Below, piece after piece: positions 56,393 through 64,000 of a stretch of 64,000 bases of DNA. The DNA lies in the NCBI RefSeq assembly GCF_000597725.1, contig NZ_JFBL01000001.1:186001-250000 (forward strand), in the 5' to 3' direction. The notes beneath the pieces were generated by a model. The model was not told where the DNA came from and did not search any database. It saw only the letters and a list, made by a program, of their open reading frames with translations. The DNA is from Sulfurospirillum arcachonense DSM 9755. Lineage in GTDB: Bacteria > Campylobacterota > Campylobacteria > Campylobacterales > Sulfurospirillaceae. The translations under genes were made by a program, and so were the position numbers. Every line of letters begins with the position of its first letter. Position 1 is the stretch's first letter.

Positions 56393-57995
56393 TTTTCTCT
56401 CGAATATCTTGTATTTGTTTTTCTATCTCTTTTTGTTTTCTTTCTAACTTTTGAAGTTCATTTTCACTTCCATAAACTTTTTCATTAAGCATAGCTTGGA
56501 GTGTATTTTGAAGTACAGGTTCTCCAATCAAAGATATAACATTTGTACAATGTTTAAATTCTTCTTTAGATAATTCATCTTCTTTTTTTAAACAATCTAT
56601 AACCTCATTTATCTTTTCTTTAGCAAACTCGCCCATAAGTCCATCTTTCATAAAAAAGCCATGACTTAAAAGTGTATGGATATTTGCTCCAAAAGTTTCG
56701 ATGTTTGGATTTTCTTGTTTTCCATTTTTTAAAAAAATGACATTTTCTTTTGGTAAGTCTGAAAGAATAAATGGAGAATGAGAAGATAAAATAAATTGTA
56801 TATTCTTATATTCATAATTATTTTTTGAAAATTCATATAAGTAATTAAGATATTTTTTTTGCCAATTTGGATGTAATGAAATTTCCCCTTCATCAATTAA
56901 TATTAAAGCGTTGTTTTTATAATATTTATCAAATATCCTACTAAATAATAGTAAAAAACTATATTCTCCATCACTTAACTTTATATCAAATCTAAAATTA
57001 AGAAAATTAAGATCATTTTCCATAGAAGAACCTTTTTGATAAGTTATCTTTCTATAATTCTTAATAAAATCCTTATCTAAGTCCTCTATGGCAATTTTAT
57101 ATTCTGTAAAATACTTATTTGGCCTAAATTTATTTTCAATTTCTGAAACTATATAATTAATTGTTTTTAGTTTATTTTCATCGGTTTTATTTTGAAAGTT
57201 TGTTAAAATAGAATCAAAGTCTTCTAAATCTATATCAAAAAAATTACTTGAATAAAAATTATTTAAATTAAGGTCTAAATGTGAATTTGCAATCATCAAA
57301 TTGAATTTAAGTAATTTTATTCTATCTTCTTTTAAATCGTAATCTATATTAGAGAAAATATCGCCATTAAAATTTCTTTTTTCTTTTAGCATTCTTTTCA
57401 TTAAATCATGTAATTTTTCTATTTCACTTGAAATTGTATCAATTAGTAAATATTTTGGAGAATCAAAAGGAATGCTTATACTATTATTCTTTAATAAATT
57501 TACAATTAACTGCATATCTGTATTAGTCTTTCTATAATCAACAGTAATTACTTCACCCCAAAATGAATTATAATTTTTTTCCTTATTTACTAAAAATATT
57601 TTTTGATAATTATTGATATAAAAATCATAAATATTAGTATTGTGTTTAATATCTATTATTTTATTTTCACCAATTGTCAAATGACCAAATAATAATTTTT
57701 CATTAAGCGTATGTTTGATGTATAAATTATTATCATGAGAATAAATTAAAATTTTTCTTATTTTTTGATTCATATCAGTTATTACATTTAATAAAGAAGT
57801 TTTCCCACTCCCATTCTCACCAACAATTGCAGTAATATTTATGTTTTCAGGAAAGATACTTACATATTTTTTATCTTCATCGATAATAAGGTTATTAGAA
57901 TCTTTATCGTAGTTACATGTAAACCGAGGAGAAAAGTTAAAACCTTGGTTTTTTATGTTTTTATAATCTTCAACCCAAAGATAAACAAGTTCCAT
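56379..57995 (-). CDS. AAA/ABC-type ATPase of a Septu-like (PtuA-type) defence pair
   Basis: A 538-residue protein of the RecF/SMC-like AAA_21 class. Walker A is at 59-67 (GENGSGKTS), the signature at 341-344 (SDGE), Walker B at 364-369 (LILIDE), and the H-switch at 404-406 (SSH). The stretch FGANIHTLLSHGFFMKDGLMGEFA after the ATPase core is typical of the large family of defence and retron-linked ATPases, of which PtuA is one. The last 30 residues form a coiled coil. It starts 2 bases after ispE without a visible ribosome site and overlaps the HNH gene by 14. The gene looks more AT-rich than its neighbours. The exact system type is inference. Confidence 0.75.
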   Translation of the reverse strand: MELVYLWVEDYKNIKNQGFNFSPRFTCNYDKDSNNLIIDEDKKYVSIFPENINITAIVGENGSGKTSLLNVITDMNQKIRKILIYSHDNNLYIKHTLNEKLLFGHLTIGENKIIDIKHNTNIYDFYINNYQKIFLVNKEKNYNSFWGEVITVDYRKTNTDMQLIVNLLKNNSISIPFDSPKYLLIDTISSEIEKLHDLMKRMLKEKRNFNGDIFSNIDYDLKEDRIKLLKFNLMIANSHLDLNLNNFYSSNFFDIDLEDFDSILTNFQNKTDENKLKTINYIVSEIENKFRPNKYFTEYKIAIEDLDKDFIKNYRKITYQKGSSMENDLNFLNFRFDIKLSDGEYSFLLLFSRIFDKYYKNNALILIDEGEISLHPNWQKKYLNYLYEFSKNNYEYKNIQFILSSHSPFILSDLPKENVIFLKNGKQENPNIETFGANIHTLLSHGFFMKDGLMGEFAKEKINEVIDCLKKEDELSKEEFKHCTNVISLIGEPVLQNTLQAMLNEKVYGSENELQKLERKQKEIEKQIQDIREKNEKS

Positions 57996-57997
57996 GA

Positions 57998-58762
57998 TTA
58001 GTCATTTTCTACTGTAAAAAAACTACTTCCACTTCCGCTAAAGTACCAGTCTTTTTTTCTGTACTCTTCTAGTTCTTTATACACACTTAAAGATGCTCCA
58101 AAGAGGTCATTCAGTGTAATATCATCATAAGTATTTAAAAGCTCTTGTGAGCTCATTTTAGACATCTTTGTGGCTAAATCTACGTCTACCTTATAGTCTT
58201 GTCTAAAAGCTCTATAAACAGCTCCTGTGTCGCACTTTATATTTGGTGTCATAGTCTTTACATGTAAAGGTTCTTCTTTGAACTCTTTTACTACTTCACC
58301 TATACCACTTACATTGGCACTATTGTAGCCATATACGAAAAAAGGAACATCGGCTCCAACACTTAGTCCAATGTTGGCTAACTCTTCATTGCTAAGGTTT
58401 AGATTTACTTCTTTGTTTATCATATGCAAGAAGATTGCAGCGTCGCTACTTCCTCCACCAAGTCCAGCAAATGAAGGGATATTTTTCTTTACTGACAAAG
58501 CTTTACATGTAAAGAACTCTTTGAGCTGTTTTTCAAATCCTGCCTTACATGTAGCATCATACGCTTTGTAAATAGTATTTGATTTTAACTCACATCCAAA
58601 CTCGCCATGGAGTTCAAACGCATCATCTGTTTTTTTTTCAACAAACTCTAACTCATCAAAAAGATTTTTTACTAAAATAAAACGAGACAACAGTTCATGA
58701 TAGTTATCTCTTTTGCCAACTATTTTTAAAAAAATATTTACTTTAGCGTAAGCTTTATACAT
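57998..58762 (-). CDS. ispE: 4-diphosphocytidyl-2-C-methyl-D-erythritol kinase
   Basis: GHMP kinase of the MEP pathway to isoprenoids. The ATP loop is PSFAGLGGGSSDAA, and the N-terminal strings KAYAKVNIFLKIVGKRDNYHEL and the C-terminal FSGSGSSFF fit the family. Length 254 is typical of Campylobacterota. It overlaps csrA by one base and is followed after 2 bases by the ATPase of the defence-like pair. Three TACATGTA copies lie in it. Confidence 0.95.
   Translation of the reverse strand: MYKAYAKVNIFLKIVGKRDNYHELLSRFILVKNLFDELEFVEKKTDDAFELHGEFGCELKSNTIYKAYDATCKAGFEKQLKEFFTCKALSVKKNIPSFAGLGGGSSDAAIFLHMINKEVNLNLSNEELANIGLSVGADVPFFVYGYNSANVSGIGEVVKEFKEEPLHVKTMTPNIKCDTGAVYRAFRQDYKVDVDLATKMSKMSSQELLNTYDDITLNDLFGASLSVYKELEEYRKKDWYFSGSGSSFFTVEND
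58259..58553. repeat. Three TACATGTA palindromes in ispE
   Basis: Copies at 58259-58266, 58504-58511 and 58546-58553 encode EPLHVKT, FFTCKAL and DATCKAG. The last two are 42 bases apart. Confidence 0.8.
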
Positions 58763-58998
58763 TATTTTTTCTTAAGTTTTTTACTAAAATCTTTTAAAGC
58801 TGTTACATCTTCAACTTTACTTGTTGCTCCAATATTAGCTTGTTTTACTTCTTCTTCTAACTCTTCACGTAGTATGAGCATATCGTTTGGTGCATCAAAA
58901 CCTATACGAACTACTCCCTTAGATATATCGATAACTCTAACCGTAATCTTTTCATCTAAGACAACTGCTTCACCTACTTTTCTCGAAAGTATTAGCAT
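58762..58998 (-). CDS. csrA: Carbon storage regulator CsrA
   Basis: A 78-residue RNA-binding regulator of translation. The canonical N-terminal MLILSRKVGEAVVLDEKITVRVID and VRIGFDAPNDMLILREE are intact, with the conserved Arg6 and Arg44-type contacts. The C-terminal tail (about 20 residues, lysine-rich) is longer than in E. coli. It overlaps truB by 7 bases and ispE by one. In Campylobacterota CsrA is usually controlled by FliW and acts on flagellin, but FliW is not here. Confidence 0.96.
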   Translation of the reverse strand: MLILSRKVGEAVVLDEKITVRVIDISKGVVRIGFDAPNDMLILREELEEEVKQANIGATSKVEDVTALKDFSKKLKKK

Positions 58999-59831
58999 AA
59001 TTTCACCTTGTTTAGTATGTATTCTACTCTTTCATTTCCATCAACTATTTCCAAAACAGACAACTCATCACCGTGGACTATTTTATATAACCCTTCTTGT
59101 TTTATCTTAAAATTGTCTATAAAAACTTTACGTCCTAGTTCTATATCTTCTATATCGCCCAAATACTCATTATCTTCTATATCTATATAATCAATTGGGT
59201 TTAAAGCTTTTTCATTATCATATACAAACTCACCTTCATTTAAACGCTCCAAGCTACTTAAAGCTCCATCAAACCCGAGTTTACTCGCTATGATACTTCC
59301 CATACTTCGTATATATCCACCTTCACTTATGGTGATTTCAAAAGTTAAAAAAGGATGCATATAATGGAGGATTTTAAAATCATGGATAGTACTTTTAATA
59401 GCATTGAGTTCAAACTCTTTATCTTCACGAGCCAAGGCATACGCACGTTTTCCATCTACTTTTTTAGCACAATACTTTGGAGGAAGATACTCAATCTCAC
59501 CCTTCATGGAATCAGCTATGATTTTAATCGAATCTGGAGCAAAAGGCATAACTTCTTCTACTTTTTCTACTTTTTCAATATCTAGTGTAGGACTCGTTGC
59601 TCCTATCCATAGAGTTGCACGGTACGCTTTTTTCTTTTTTTTCAAAAATCGAAAAAGTTTTGTATACTGTCCAAAAGCTATGATGAGAGCACCTTTTGCA
59701 AAAGGGTCTAACGTCCCTGAAAATCCTGCTTTTTTTACATTATACTTACGTTTTATTTGACCTAAAAATCTATTAGAAGACATATTTGTCGGTTTATACG
59801 CAACAAAAAGTCTGTTAAAGTTTTCTCTCAC
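58992..59831 (-). CDS. truB: tRNA pseudouridine(55) synthase TruB
   Basis: It makes pseudouridine 55 in tRNA. The catalytic Asp is Asp42 (KKAGFSGTLDPFAKGALI). The start is GTG at 59831, with GGAGAC about 8 bases upstream, and the residues MRENFNRLFVAYKPTNMSS fit. Length 279 is normal. It heads the truB-csrA-ispE unit and the 82-base gap upstream carries copy C of the dispersed hairpin element, which contains its ribosome site. Confidence 0.95.
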   Translation of the reverse strand: MRENFNRLFVAYKPTNMSSNRFLGQIKRKYNVKKAGFSGTLDPFAKGALIIAFGQYTKLFRFLKKKKKAYRATLWIGATSPTLDIEKVEKVEEVMPFAPDSIKIIADSMKGEIEYLPPKYCAKKVDGKRAYALAREDKEFELNAIKSTIHDFKILHYMHPFLTFEITISEGGYIRSMGSIIASKLGFDGALSSLERLNEGEFVYDNEKALNPIDYIDIEDNEYLGDIEDIELGRKVFIDNFKIKQEGLYKIVHGDELSVLEIVDGNERVEYILNKVKLC

Positions 59832-59843
59832 TCTAATGTCTCC

Positions 59844-59904
59844 TTTTCACAGAGCAAAGCACTGTAAAAATTCCTAGCACTAAAGCTTTACTGAAGTAAG
59901 AATA
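59844..59904 (-). repeat. Dispersed intergenic hairpin element, copy C (upstream of truB)
   Basis: The hairpin arms are TTTTCACAG (59844-59852) and CTGTAAAAA (59862-59870) around a 9-base loop. Compared with copy B the second pair from the loop is swapped (A-T for T-A), which keeps the stem. The downstream segment CACTAAAGCTTT (59878-59889) begins like copies A and B and then diverges. Confidence 0.75.
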
Positions 59905-59913
59905 AAAAAACAT

Positions 59914-61956
59914 TTAGATTTTTTCTATAAATGAAGCAAGAATGTCTCTTTTTGTACCAGAAAAATTAATCTTGAGTTTAAATTCACGTTTAACTTTACT
60001 TATCTCAAAAACACGACCAATACCAAATATTTTATGTTTTACCAAGTCACCTTTTTTATAAGAGGTGGTTTTTTCTAAAACAAGGGATCCTTTACAAACC
60101 CCTGACTCTTTTAAAAACCTACTCTTTGTAAGCTCTGTTCTTCTACCTTTGTAAAATCTACTCTCTGAAAAACTCAAGGTCAATTCTTCTCTTGCACGTG
60201 TAATTGCTACGTATCCAAGACGTCTCTCTTCTTCTATATCGCTTCCATCTCCAACTAGTGGCAAAAAGCCCTCTTCCATCCCTATAACAAACAGATGGTC
60301 AAACTCCAAACCTTTACTTGCATGAATACTCATAATAGAGATATTTTCACTATCTACCCCATCTTGATCACTTTGAAGAGCTAAGTCATTTAAAAACTCA
60401 TCTATACTCATCTCAGGATTTTGTTTTACCATATCTCTAAAAAGACCATAAAATTCATCTATATTTGAAACACGCTCAAGTGAATCAGGTAACTGGTCAA
60501 AATATTTTTTGATACCAAAAATATTTTCTAATTCATCGATGATATTATAAGTCGCTTCATGAGATACTTCTACCAGTCTTTGTATATTTTGAACAAACTC
60601 CATCAAAGAAGCGTAACATTTTTTACTTACCATTGCTTGTAAGTCTTCGCCTTTTTGATTTATATAATCATAAACAGAAAGTTGATTTTCATAAGCACCT
60701 TTTAAAATTTTATCTACTGTTACTTTTCCTAAACCTCTTTTAGGTCTATTAATAACTCTTTTTATAGAAAAATCATCATGTGGGTTTGCGATAATTCTAA
60801 GATACGAAATCAAATCTTTGATTTCTGTTCTCTCATAAAACTTTACTCCTCCAACCATGTTATAAGGAACGCCAAAACGATTGAGTCCCTCTTCTAAAGA
60901 ACGACTCAATGCATTTATACGGTAAAGAACAGCGATGTCTTTTGCACTCACTCCCTTGTCTATAAGAGCTTTAATTCTTTTGGCTATAACTGTAGATTCA
61001 TTTTTTTCATCAATTGATTCTATTGTTGCTATTTTAGCCCCATCACCTTTTGTGCTTTTTAAAATTTTTCCTATTCGAGAGCGATTATGTTCTATAAGTT
61101 CATTAGCTGCTGTTAATATGTTTGTGGTTGAGCGATAATTGTTTTCTAACTTTACTACTTTAGTACCTTCAAAAGAGTCTTTAAAATCTAAAATATTTTT
61201 TATATTAGCTCCACGCCAACCATAGATACTTTGGTCATCATCACCAACAACACAAATATTATCATGTGTTGAACAAATCTTTCTAAGAAGTTGATATTGC
61301 AAGTCATTTGTATCTTGGTACTCATCTACCATAATGTACTTATAACGCTCACTTGTCTCTTTACATAAATCTTCATTTTCATCTAGTATTTTATAAGGAA
61401 GTACTAATAAATCATCAAAATCTACCAAATTGTTATCTGCTATATATTTTTCATATTTTTCATATGCATTGGCTATTTTTTTATAGTTTTCTTGTTCTGC
61501 TTTATCCCAAGCTACTTGTGGGTCTATAAGTGAGCTTTTATATCTAGATATTTCACTTGCAACTAAGCCTATTGGTAAATCAATACCAAAACTTTTTATA
61601 ATTCTCTTTTTATCATCAGTGTCAATTACTACAAAACTATTTTTTCTTCCTAGTTTTTCCATGTGAAATTTTAAAAATAGAAGTCCAAACTTATGAAAAG
61701 TACAAAGAAGTGGAGGATAAGAACTCCCTTCTATAAGACTTAATGCACGATCACGCATTTCATTGGCTGCTTTATTGGTAAAAGTAAGCGTAAGTGTATT
61801 GGCTGGGTCAATTCCCAAAGAAATAAGATACGCTAATCTAGCTGTAATAGTTTTTGTTTTACCACTACCTGCACCTGCTAATATCAGAACTGGTCCATCT
61901 ATCGTTTTAACTGCTTCTTGTTGTGCTTCGTTTAATGTTTCTAATATATTTTGCAT
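59914..61956 (-). CDS. uvrD: ATP-dependent DNA helicase, UvrD/PcrA/Rep family
   Basis: Superfamily 1 3'-5' helicase of 680 residues. Motifs are Walker A (LAGAGSGKTKTITARL), DEYQDTN (motif II), VVGDDDQSIYGWRGAN (motif III), and the C-terminal motif VI region YVAITRAREELTLS. It probably acts in excision repair with UvrB, also in this window, and in replication. A short C-terminal segment (YKKGDLVKHKIFGIGRVFEI) is the Tudor-like polymerase-binding end of PcrA/UvrD. UvrD, PcrA and Rep cannot be separated by eye. Confidence 0.95.
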   Translation of the reverse strand: MQNILETLNEAQQEAVKTIDGPVLILAGAGSGKTKTITARLAYLISLGIDPANTLTLTFTNKAANEMRDRALSLIEGSSYPPLLCTFHKFGLLFLKFHMEKLGRKNSFVVIDTDDKKRIIKSFGIDLPIGLVASEISRYKSSLIDPQVAWDKAEQENYKKIANAYEKYEKYIADNNLVDFDDLLVLPYKILDENEDLCKETSERYKYIMVDEYQDTNDLQYQLLRKICSTHDNICVVGDDDQSIYGWRGANIKNILDFKDSFEGTKVVKLENNYRSTTNILTAANELIEHNRSRIGKILKSTKGDGAKIATIESIDEKNESTVIAKRIKALIDKGVSAKDIAVLYRINALSRSLEEGLNRFGVPYNMVGGVKFYERTEIKDLISYLRIIANPHDDFSIKRVINRPKRGLGKVTVDKILKGAYENQLSVYDYINQKGEDLQAMVSKKCYASLMEFVQNIQRLVEVSHEATYNIIDELENIFGIKKYFDQLPDSLERVSNIDEFYGLFRDMVKQNPEMSIDEFLNDLALQSDQDGVDSENISIMSIHASKGLEFDHLFVIGMEEGFLPLVGDGSDIEEERRLGYVAITRAREELTLSFSESRFYKGRRTELTKSRFLKESGVCKGSLVLEKTTSYKKGDLVKHKIFGIGRVFEISKVKREFKLKINFSGTKRDILASFIEKI

Positions 61957-62052
61957 ACTTGCTTCTTTTTAAAATTTTTATATTAGTATTTATTATAGCT
62001 AAAATCTAATAACAGAAAGTTTAATGAAAATTTCTCTTGTAATTATTATTAT

Positions 62053-62069
62053 TTTTAGTTATACTAAAA
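62053..62069. promoter_or_regulatory. Operator-like palindrome over the -10 of the lysR gene
   Basis: Seven-base arms TTTTAGT and ACTAAAA flank TAT, and the TATACT hexamer (62060-62065) lies inside. The GTG start is 24 bases on. This could be the autoregulatory site of the LysR protein or simply a promoter. Confidence 0.45.
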
Positions 62070-62092
62070 TTAAAAATAAGTAAGGATTATAC

Positions 62093-62995
62093 GTGTTAAG
62101 AGATTTTACAAAAATAGAAACATTTTTAACTGTAGTAAAAGAAAAAAGCTTCTCAAAAGCTTCTAAAAAACTTGGTATTAGCCAACCTGCAGTTACCCAA
62201 CAAATAAAAATTTTAGAAGATTACTTAGATGCAAGAATAGTTGATAGAAAGAAAAATGGTATCAAACTTACCAAAATAGGTGAAGAATTTTTCAAAATAG
62301 TTACTAAACTTGATAAAAGTATTGTGCAAGCTGAAAAAGATATTATTAAAATTATCAATAAAGAATTAGTCTTTATCATAGGTGCTTCTTATATCATAGG
62401 AAACTATATTCTTCCTGATTTTTTAACAGAAATACAACATGCAATTGACAATGAAGTACTTATTAAAGTAGCAAATTCAGATTCAATCACAGAAGAGCTT
62501 TTAGACAAAAAAGTTGATTTAGCACTTTTAGAATCTCCTATTTTTCAAGATGGTATTATCTATAGAGAATGGATGGAAGATGAGCTCGTCTTAGTAAGTA
62601 AAACTCCCCTACCAAAAATAGTTAAACCAGAAGATTTAAATTCTTTTAGATGGATTTGTAGAGAAGAAGAGTCTCACACAAGACAAATTATTAAAGCAGA
62701 ACTTGAGAAAGTTGGTGTTGAATGTAATTCATTTGATTTAAGAAGTGTAGTTACAAGCTCAACTGCAGTAAAGCAAACTATTTTAAAATCACCTGAAATA
62801 GATGGTTTTAACACTGTTTCTATTATTTCTAAACATATGATAAATGACGAAATAGCAAGAGAAGAACTATTTTATGCAAGAATTAAAGGGGTAAAACTCT
62901 CACGTAAACTCTATCTTGCATATAGCAAAGAGAGAAAACAAGATGCATTTATGGATAGAGTCATAAACTACATTATAAGTAAACGTAGAGTATAA
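62093..62995 (+). CDS. LysR-family transcriptional regulator
   Basis: A 300-residue regulator. The N-terminal winged helix-turn-helix is clear (FLTVVKEKSFSKASKKLGISQPAVTQQIKILE), and the C-terminal effector domain begins near residue 88 with LVFIIGASYIIGNYILPDF. The start is GTG at 62093 after AAGGATTAT. The target genes are not clear. It is divergent from uvrD and converges with the SspB-like gene with a 1-base gap. The effector is not predictable. Confidence 0.94.
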   Translation: MLRDFTKIETFLTVVKEKSFSKASKKLGISQPAVTQQIKILEDYLDARIVDRKKNGIKLTKIGEEFFKIVTKLDKSIVQAEKDIIKIINKELVFIIGASYIIGNYILPDFLTEIQHAIDNEVLIKVANSDSITEELLDKKVDLALLESPIFQDGIIYREWMEDELVLVSKTPLPKIVKPEDLNSFRWICREEESHTRQIIKAELEKVGVECNSFDLRSVVTSSTAVKQTILKSPEIDGFNTVSIISKHMINDEIAREELFYARIKGVKLSRKLYLAYSKERKQDAFMDRVINYIISKRRV

Positions 62996-62996
62996 A

Positions 62997-63443
62997 TTAC
63001 TTTAATAATTTCTCGTTTTCAGGGTTTGAAAGAAGTGCTTCCATACTTCTTTTAACCCCTTTGGTTTTTTCTTGAGGTGCTTCTTCTGTATCTACACTTA
63101 AGTTTATAAGTATAGGTGTTTCATCAACAATAATTTGTAAAACTGATAAAAGAGGAACTGAAACCAAAGAGCCAAAGTTATTATGACCAAAACCAGCCTC
63201 AAAACTTATACCCCAATCATCAACAACGCAACTCTCAAAAGTATACCCAGCCAATACAAACATAGTAATTGGTTTAAAAGTAGAACTAATATCTTCTGGT
63301 AAAGCAGGTTCAAAACCTATTTCATTTACGTTTGTAAGTATTGAAAAATTTGTTCCCTTTTTTAAAAGGTACTCCAGCACATATTTTACATGGCGTTTCA
63401 TTTCCTTACTAAAAGAAGGATCATTTAGTACGTCTTGAAGCAT
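62997..63443 (-). CDS. SspB-like protein, possible ClpXP adaptor
   Basis: A 148-residue soluble protein with the layout of SspB: an N-terminal helix (KYVLEYLLKKGTNFSILTN), a beta segment (PITMFVLAGYTFESCVVDDWGISFEAGFGHN) and a string resembling SspB VPLAAVLAI (VSVPLLSVLQI). An acidic, flexible stretch follows (SVDTEEAPQEK), then a short conserved-looking tail. In E. coli SspB delivers SsrA-tagged proteins to ClpXP. This assignment rests on eye alignment. It overlaps pepF by one base. Confidence 0.5.
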   Translation of the reverse strand: MLQDVLNDPSFSKEMKRHVKYVLEYLLKKGTNFSILTNVNEIGFEPALPEDISSTFKPITMFVLAGYTFESCVVDDWGISFEAGFGHNNFGSLVSVPLLSVLQIIVDETPILINLSVDTEEAPQEKTKGVKRSMEALLSNPENEKLLK

Positions 63444-64000
63444 TATTCTTCCCCTTTGAATTCTTTTAAAAGCTTTCTTATCTCTTCAATTCCTATTTTC
63501 CAAAATTCTGTATCATCTATATCAAATCCAAATTTATCAATAAGGATTTTTGGGCTTTTACTTCCACCTGCACTTAAAAAATCTATATATAGTTCTACAA
63601 ACTTCTCATTTTGGCCACTTTTATACAATCCATATAAAGCTAATACTAAAAGTTGCCCATATGAGTAAGAGTAGCAATAAAATGGAGAATGAATAAAATG
63701 CGGTATATAACTCCACCACATTTCATAATTTTTTCCTAGCTTAACACTTGAGCCAAACATCTTCTTACTCTCTTCTAACCAATACTTATTAAAAGTAGAA
63801 AGGTCTAATTCGCCTTCATGAGCATGAACACGTCTTTCAAAAGTTGTAAAATTTATCTGTCTGTAAAGTGTTGCAAAAATATCTTCAATTTTTCCAGAAT
63901 ACAGAGCGATTTTTTCATCTTCATTTAATGTATCTTTTATATAATCAAAAACTAGCATTTCTGCAAAAACTGATGCTGTCTCAGAAGTTGTAAGAGGTGT
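63443..64000 (-). CDS. pepF: Oligoendopeptidase F (M3 family), C-terminal part, cut by window end
   Basis: The frame is open through the right edge, so only the C-terminal 185 residues are visible. They follow the M3B pattern, with SETASVFAEMLVFDYI directly before, then HFIHSPFYCYSYSYGQLLVLALY, which contains the substrate-binding Tyr-rich segment. The HExxH zinc motif would lie upstream, outside the window. The family cuts short peptides in the cytoplasm. It overlaps the SspB-like gene by one base, so the two are probably cotranscribed. Confidence 0.88.
   Translation of the reverse strand, partial: TPLTTSETASVFAEMLVFDYIKDTLNEDEKIALYSGKIEDIFATLYRQINFTTFERRVHAHEGELDLSTFNKYWLEESKKMFGSSVKLGKNYEMWWSYIPHFIHSPFYCYSYSYGQLLVLALYGLYKSGQNEKFVELYIDFLSAGGSKSPKILIDKFGFDIDDTEFWKIGIEEIRKLLKEFKGEE

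Noticed and set aside
55436-58000. Mobile element carrying the ATPase-HNH pair
   Set aside because: No transposase, integrase, tRNA target or direct repeats are seen at the borders.
11412-58553. DNA uptake sequence of the Neisseria or Haemophilus kind
   Set aside because: Known uptake sequences are not perfect palindromes, and none is established in this phylum. I keep it only as one possibility for the iterated octamer despite the comEC gene.

Overview
The window is a compact, AT-rich, gene-dense bacterial chromosome segment. Gene content points to a free-living Campylobacterota (Epsilonproteobacteria) close to Sulfurimonas. The pointers are a MagIII-type glycosylase, a plasminogen-binding-N-terminal (PgbA_N) protein, Csd1/Csd3-like shape peptidases with a bactofilin, the LptE-LeuS-DUF6394-SecF-SecD-YajC order, a ComEC without its lactamase domain, and a cytoplasmic chemoreceptor. 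The genus is an inference. There is no rRNA, tRNA, insertion sequence, prophage or CRISPR array, and no gene-free stretch longer than about 200 bases.

Layout. 0-3.1 kb: end of a cation efflux gene, then feoB/feoA behind a likely Fur box. 3.1-8.3 kb: an orphan small ORF, a soluble chemoreceptor overlapping a carbamoylputrescine amidase, a Nudix hydrolase, MgtE and a Csd3-like peptidase. 8.4-12.5 kb: PgbA_N protein, GlcD-like oxidase and BrkB-family protein, converging on comEC. 12.5-18.5 kb: dnaB, ispG, priA, two pseudopilins and two small coiled-coil or unknown genes. 18.5-24.8 kb: uvrB, a small metalloprotease, ppk, a gamma-carbonic-anhydrase-like protein and two Sel1-like paralogues, the second behind a good Fur box. 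24.8-29.1 kb: exonuclease, trpF, rpe, a CheX-like protein with a changed active site, and an HDOD protein. 29.2-32.2 kb: rpmB, potassium channel, argJ and ydcH. 32.2-41 kb: magIII, DUF815 ATPase, mfd, bactofilin/Csd1 pair, folC, diguanylate cyclase and lptE. 41-48.8 kb: leuS, DUF6394, secF-secD-yajC, lnt and a DUF2461 gene. 48.8-55.4 kb: metK with an odd repetitive leader, an AEC transporter, the N-degron set aat-clpA-clpS, a TlpA-like lipoprotein and smpB. 55.5-58 kb: an ATPase plus HNH nuclease pair (Septu-like) inside the truB-csrA-ispE-smpB line. 59-64 kb: truB, uvrD/pcrA, a LysR regulator, a probable SspB-like ClpXP adaptor and the end of pepF.

The most striking DNA-level signal is a palindromic octamer, TACATGTA, usually inside YTACATGTAR and often CTTTACATGTAAAG. 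I count 31 copies by eye, where base composition predicts about 2 to 3. Twenty-seven lie within ORFs, in only two reading frames (read as Leu/Ile-His-Val or Thr-Cys), and four are intergenic, two of which form a perfect hairpin after secF. It behaves like a highly iterated chromosomal motif with an unknown reader. Other observations are a dispersed intergenic hairpin element with a compensatory base-pair change, Met-codon-rich tandem repeats before metK, and the Septu-like module placed in a housekeeping operon.

Functional themes are iron uptake, cell-shape peptidoglycan trimming, protein quality control (SmpB, ClpS/ClpA/Aat, SspB-like, PepF), DNA repair (UvrB, UvrD, Mfd, MagIII, PriA) and Sec/lipoprotein export.
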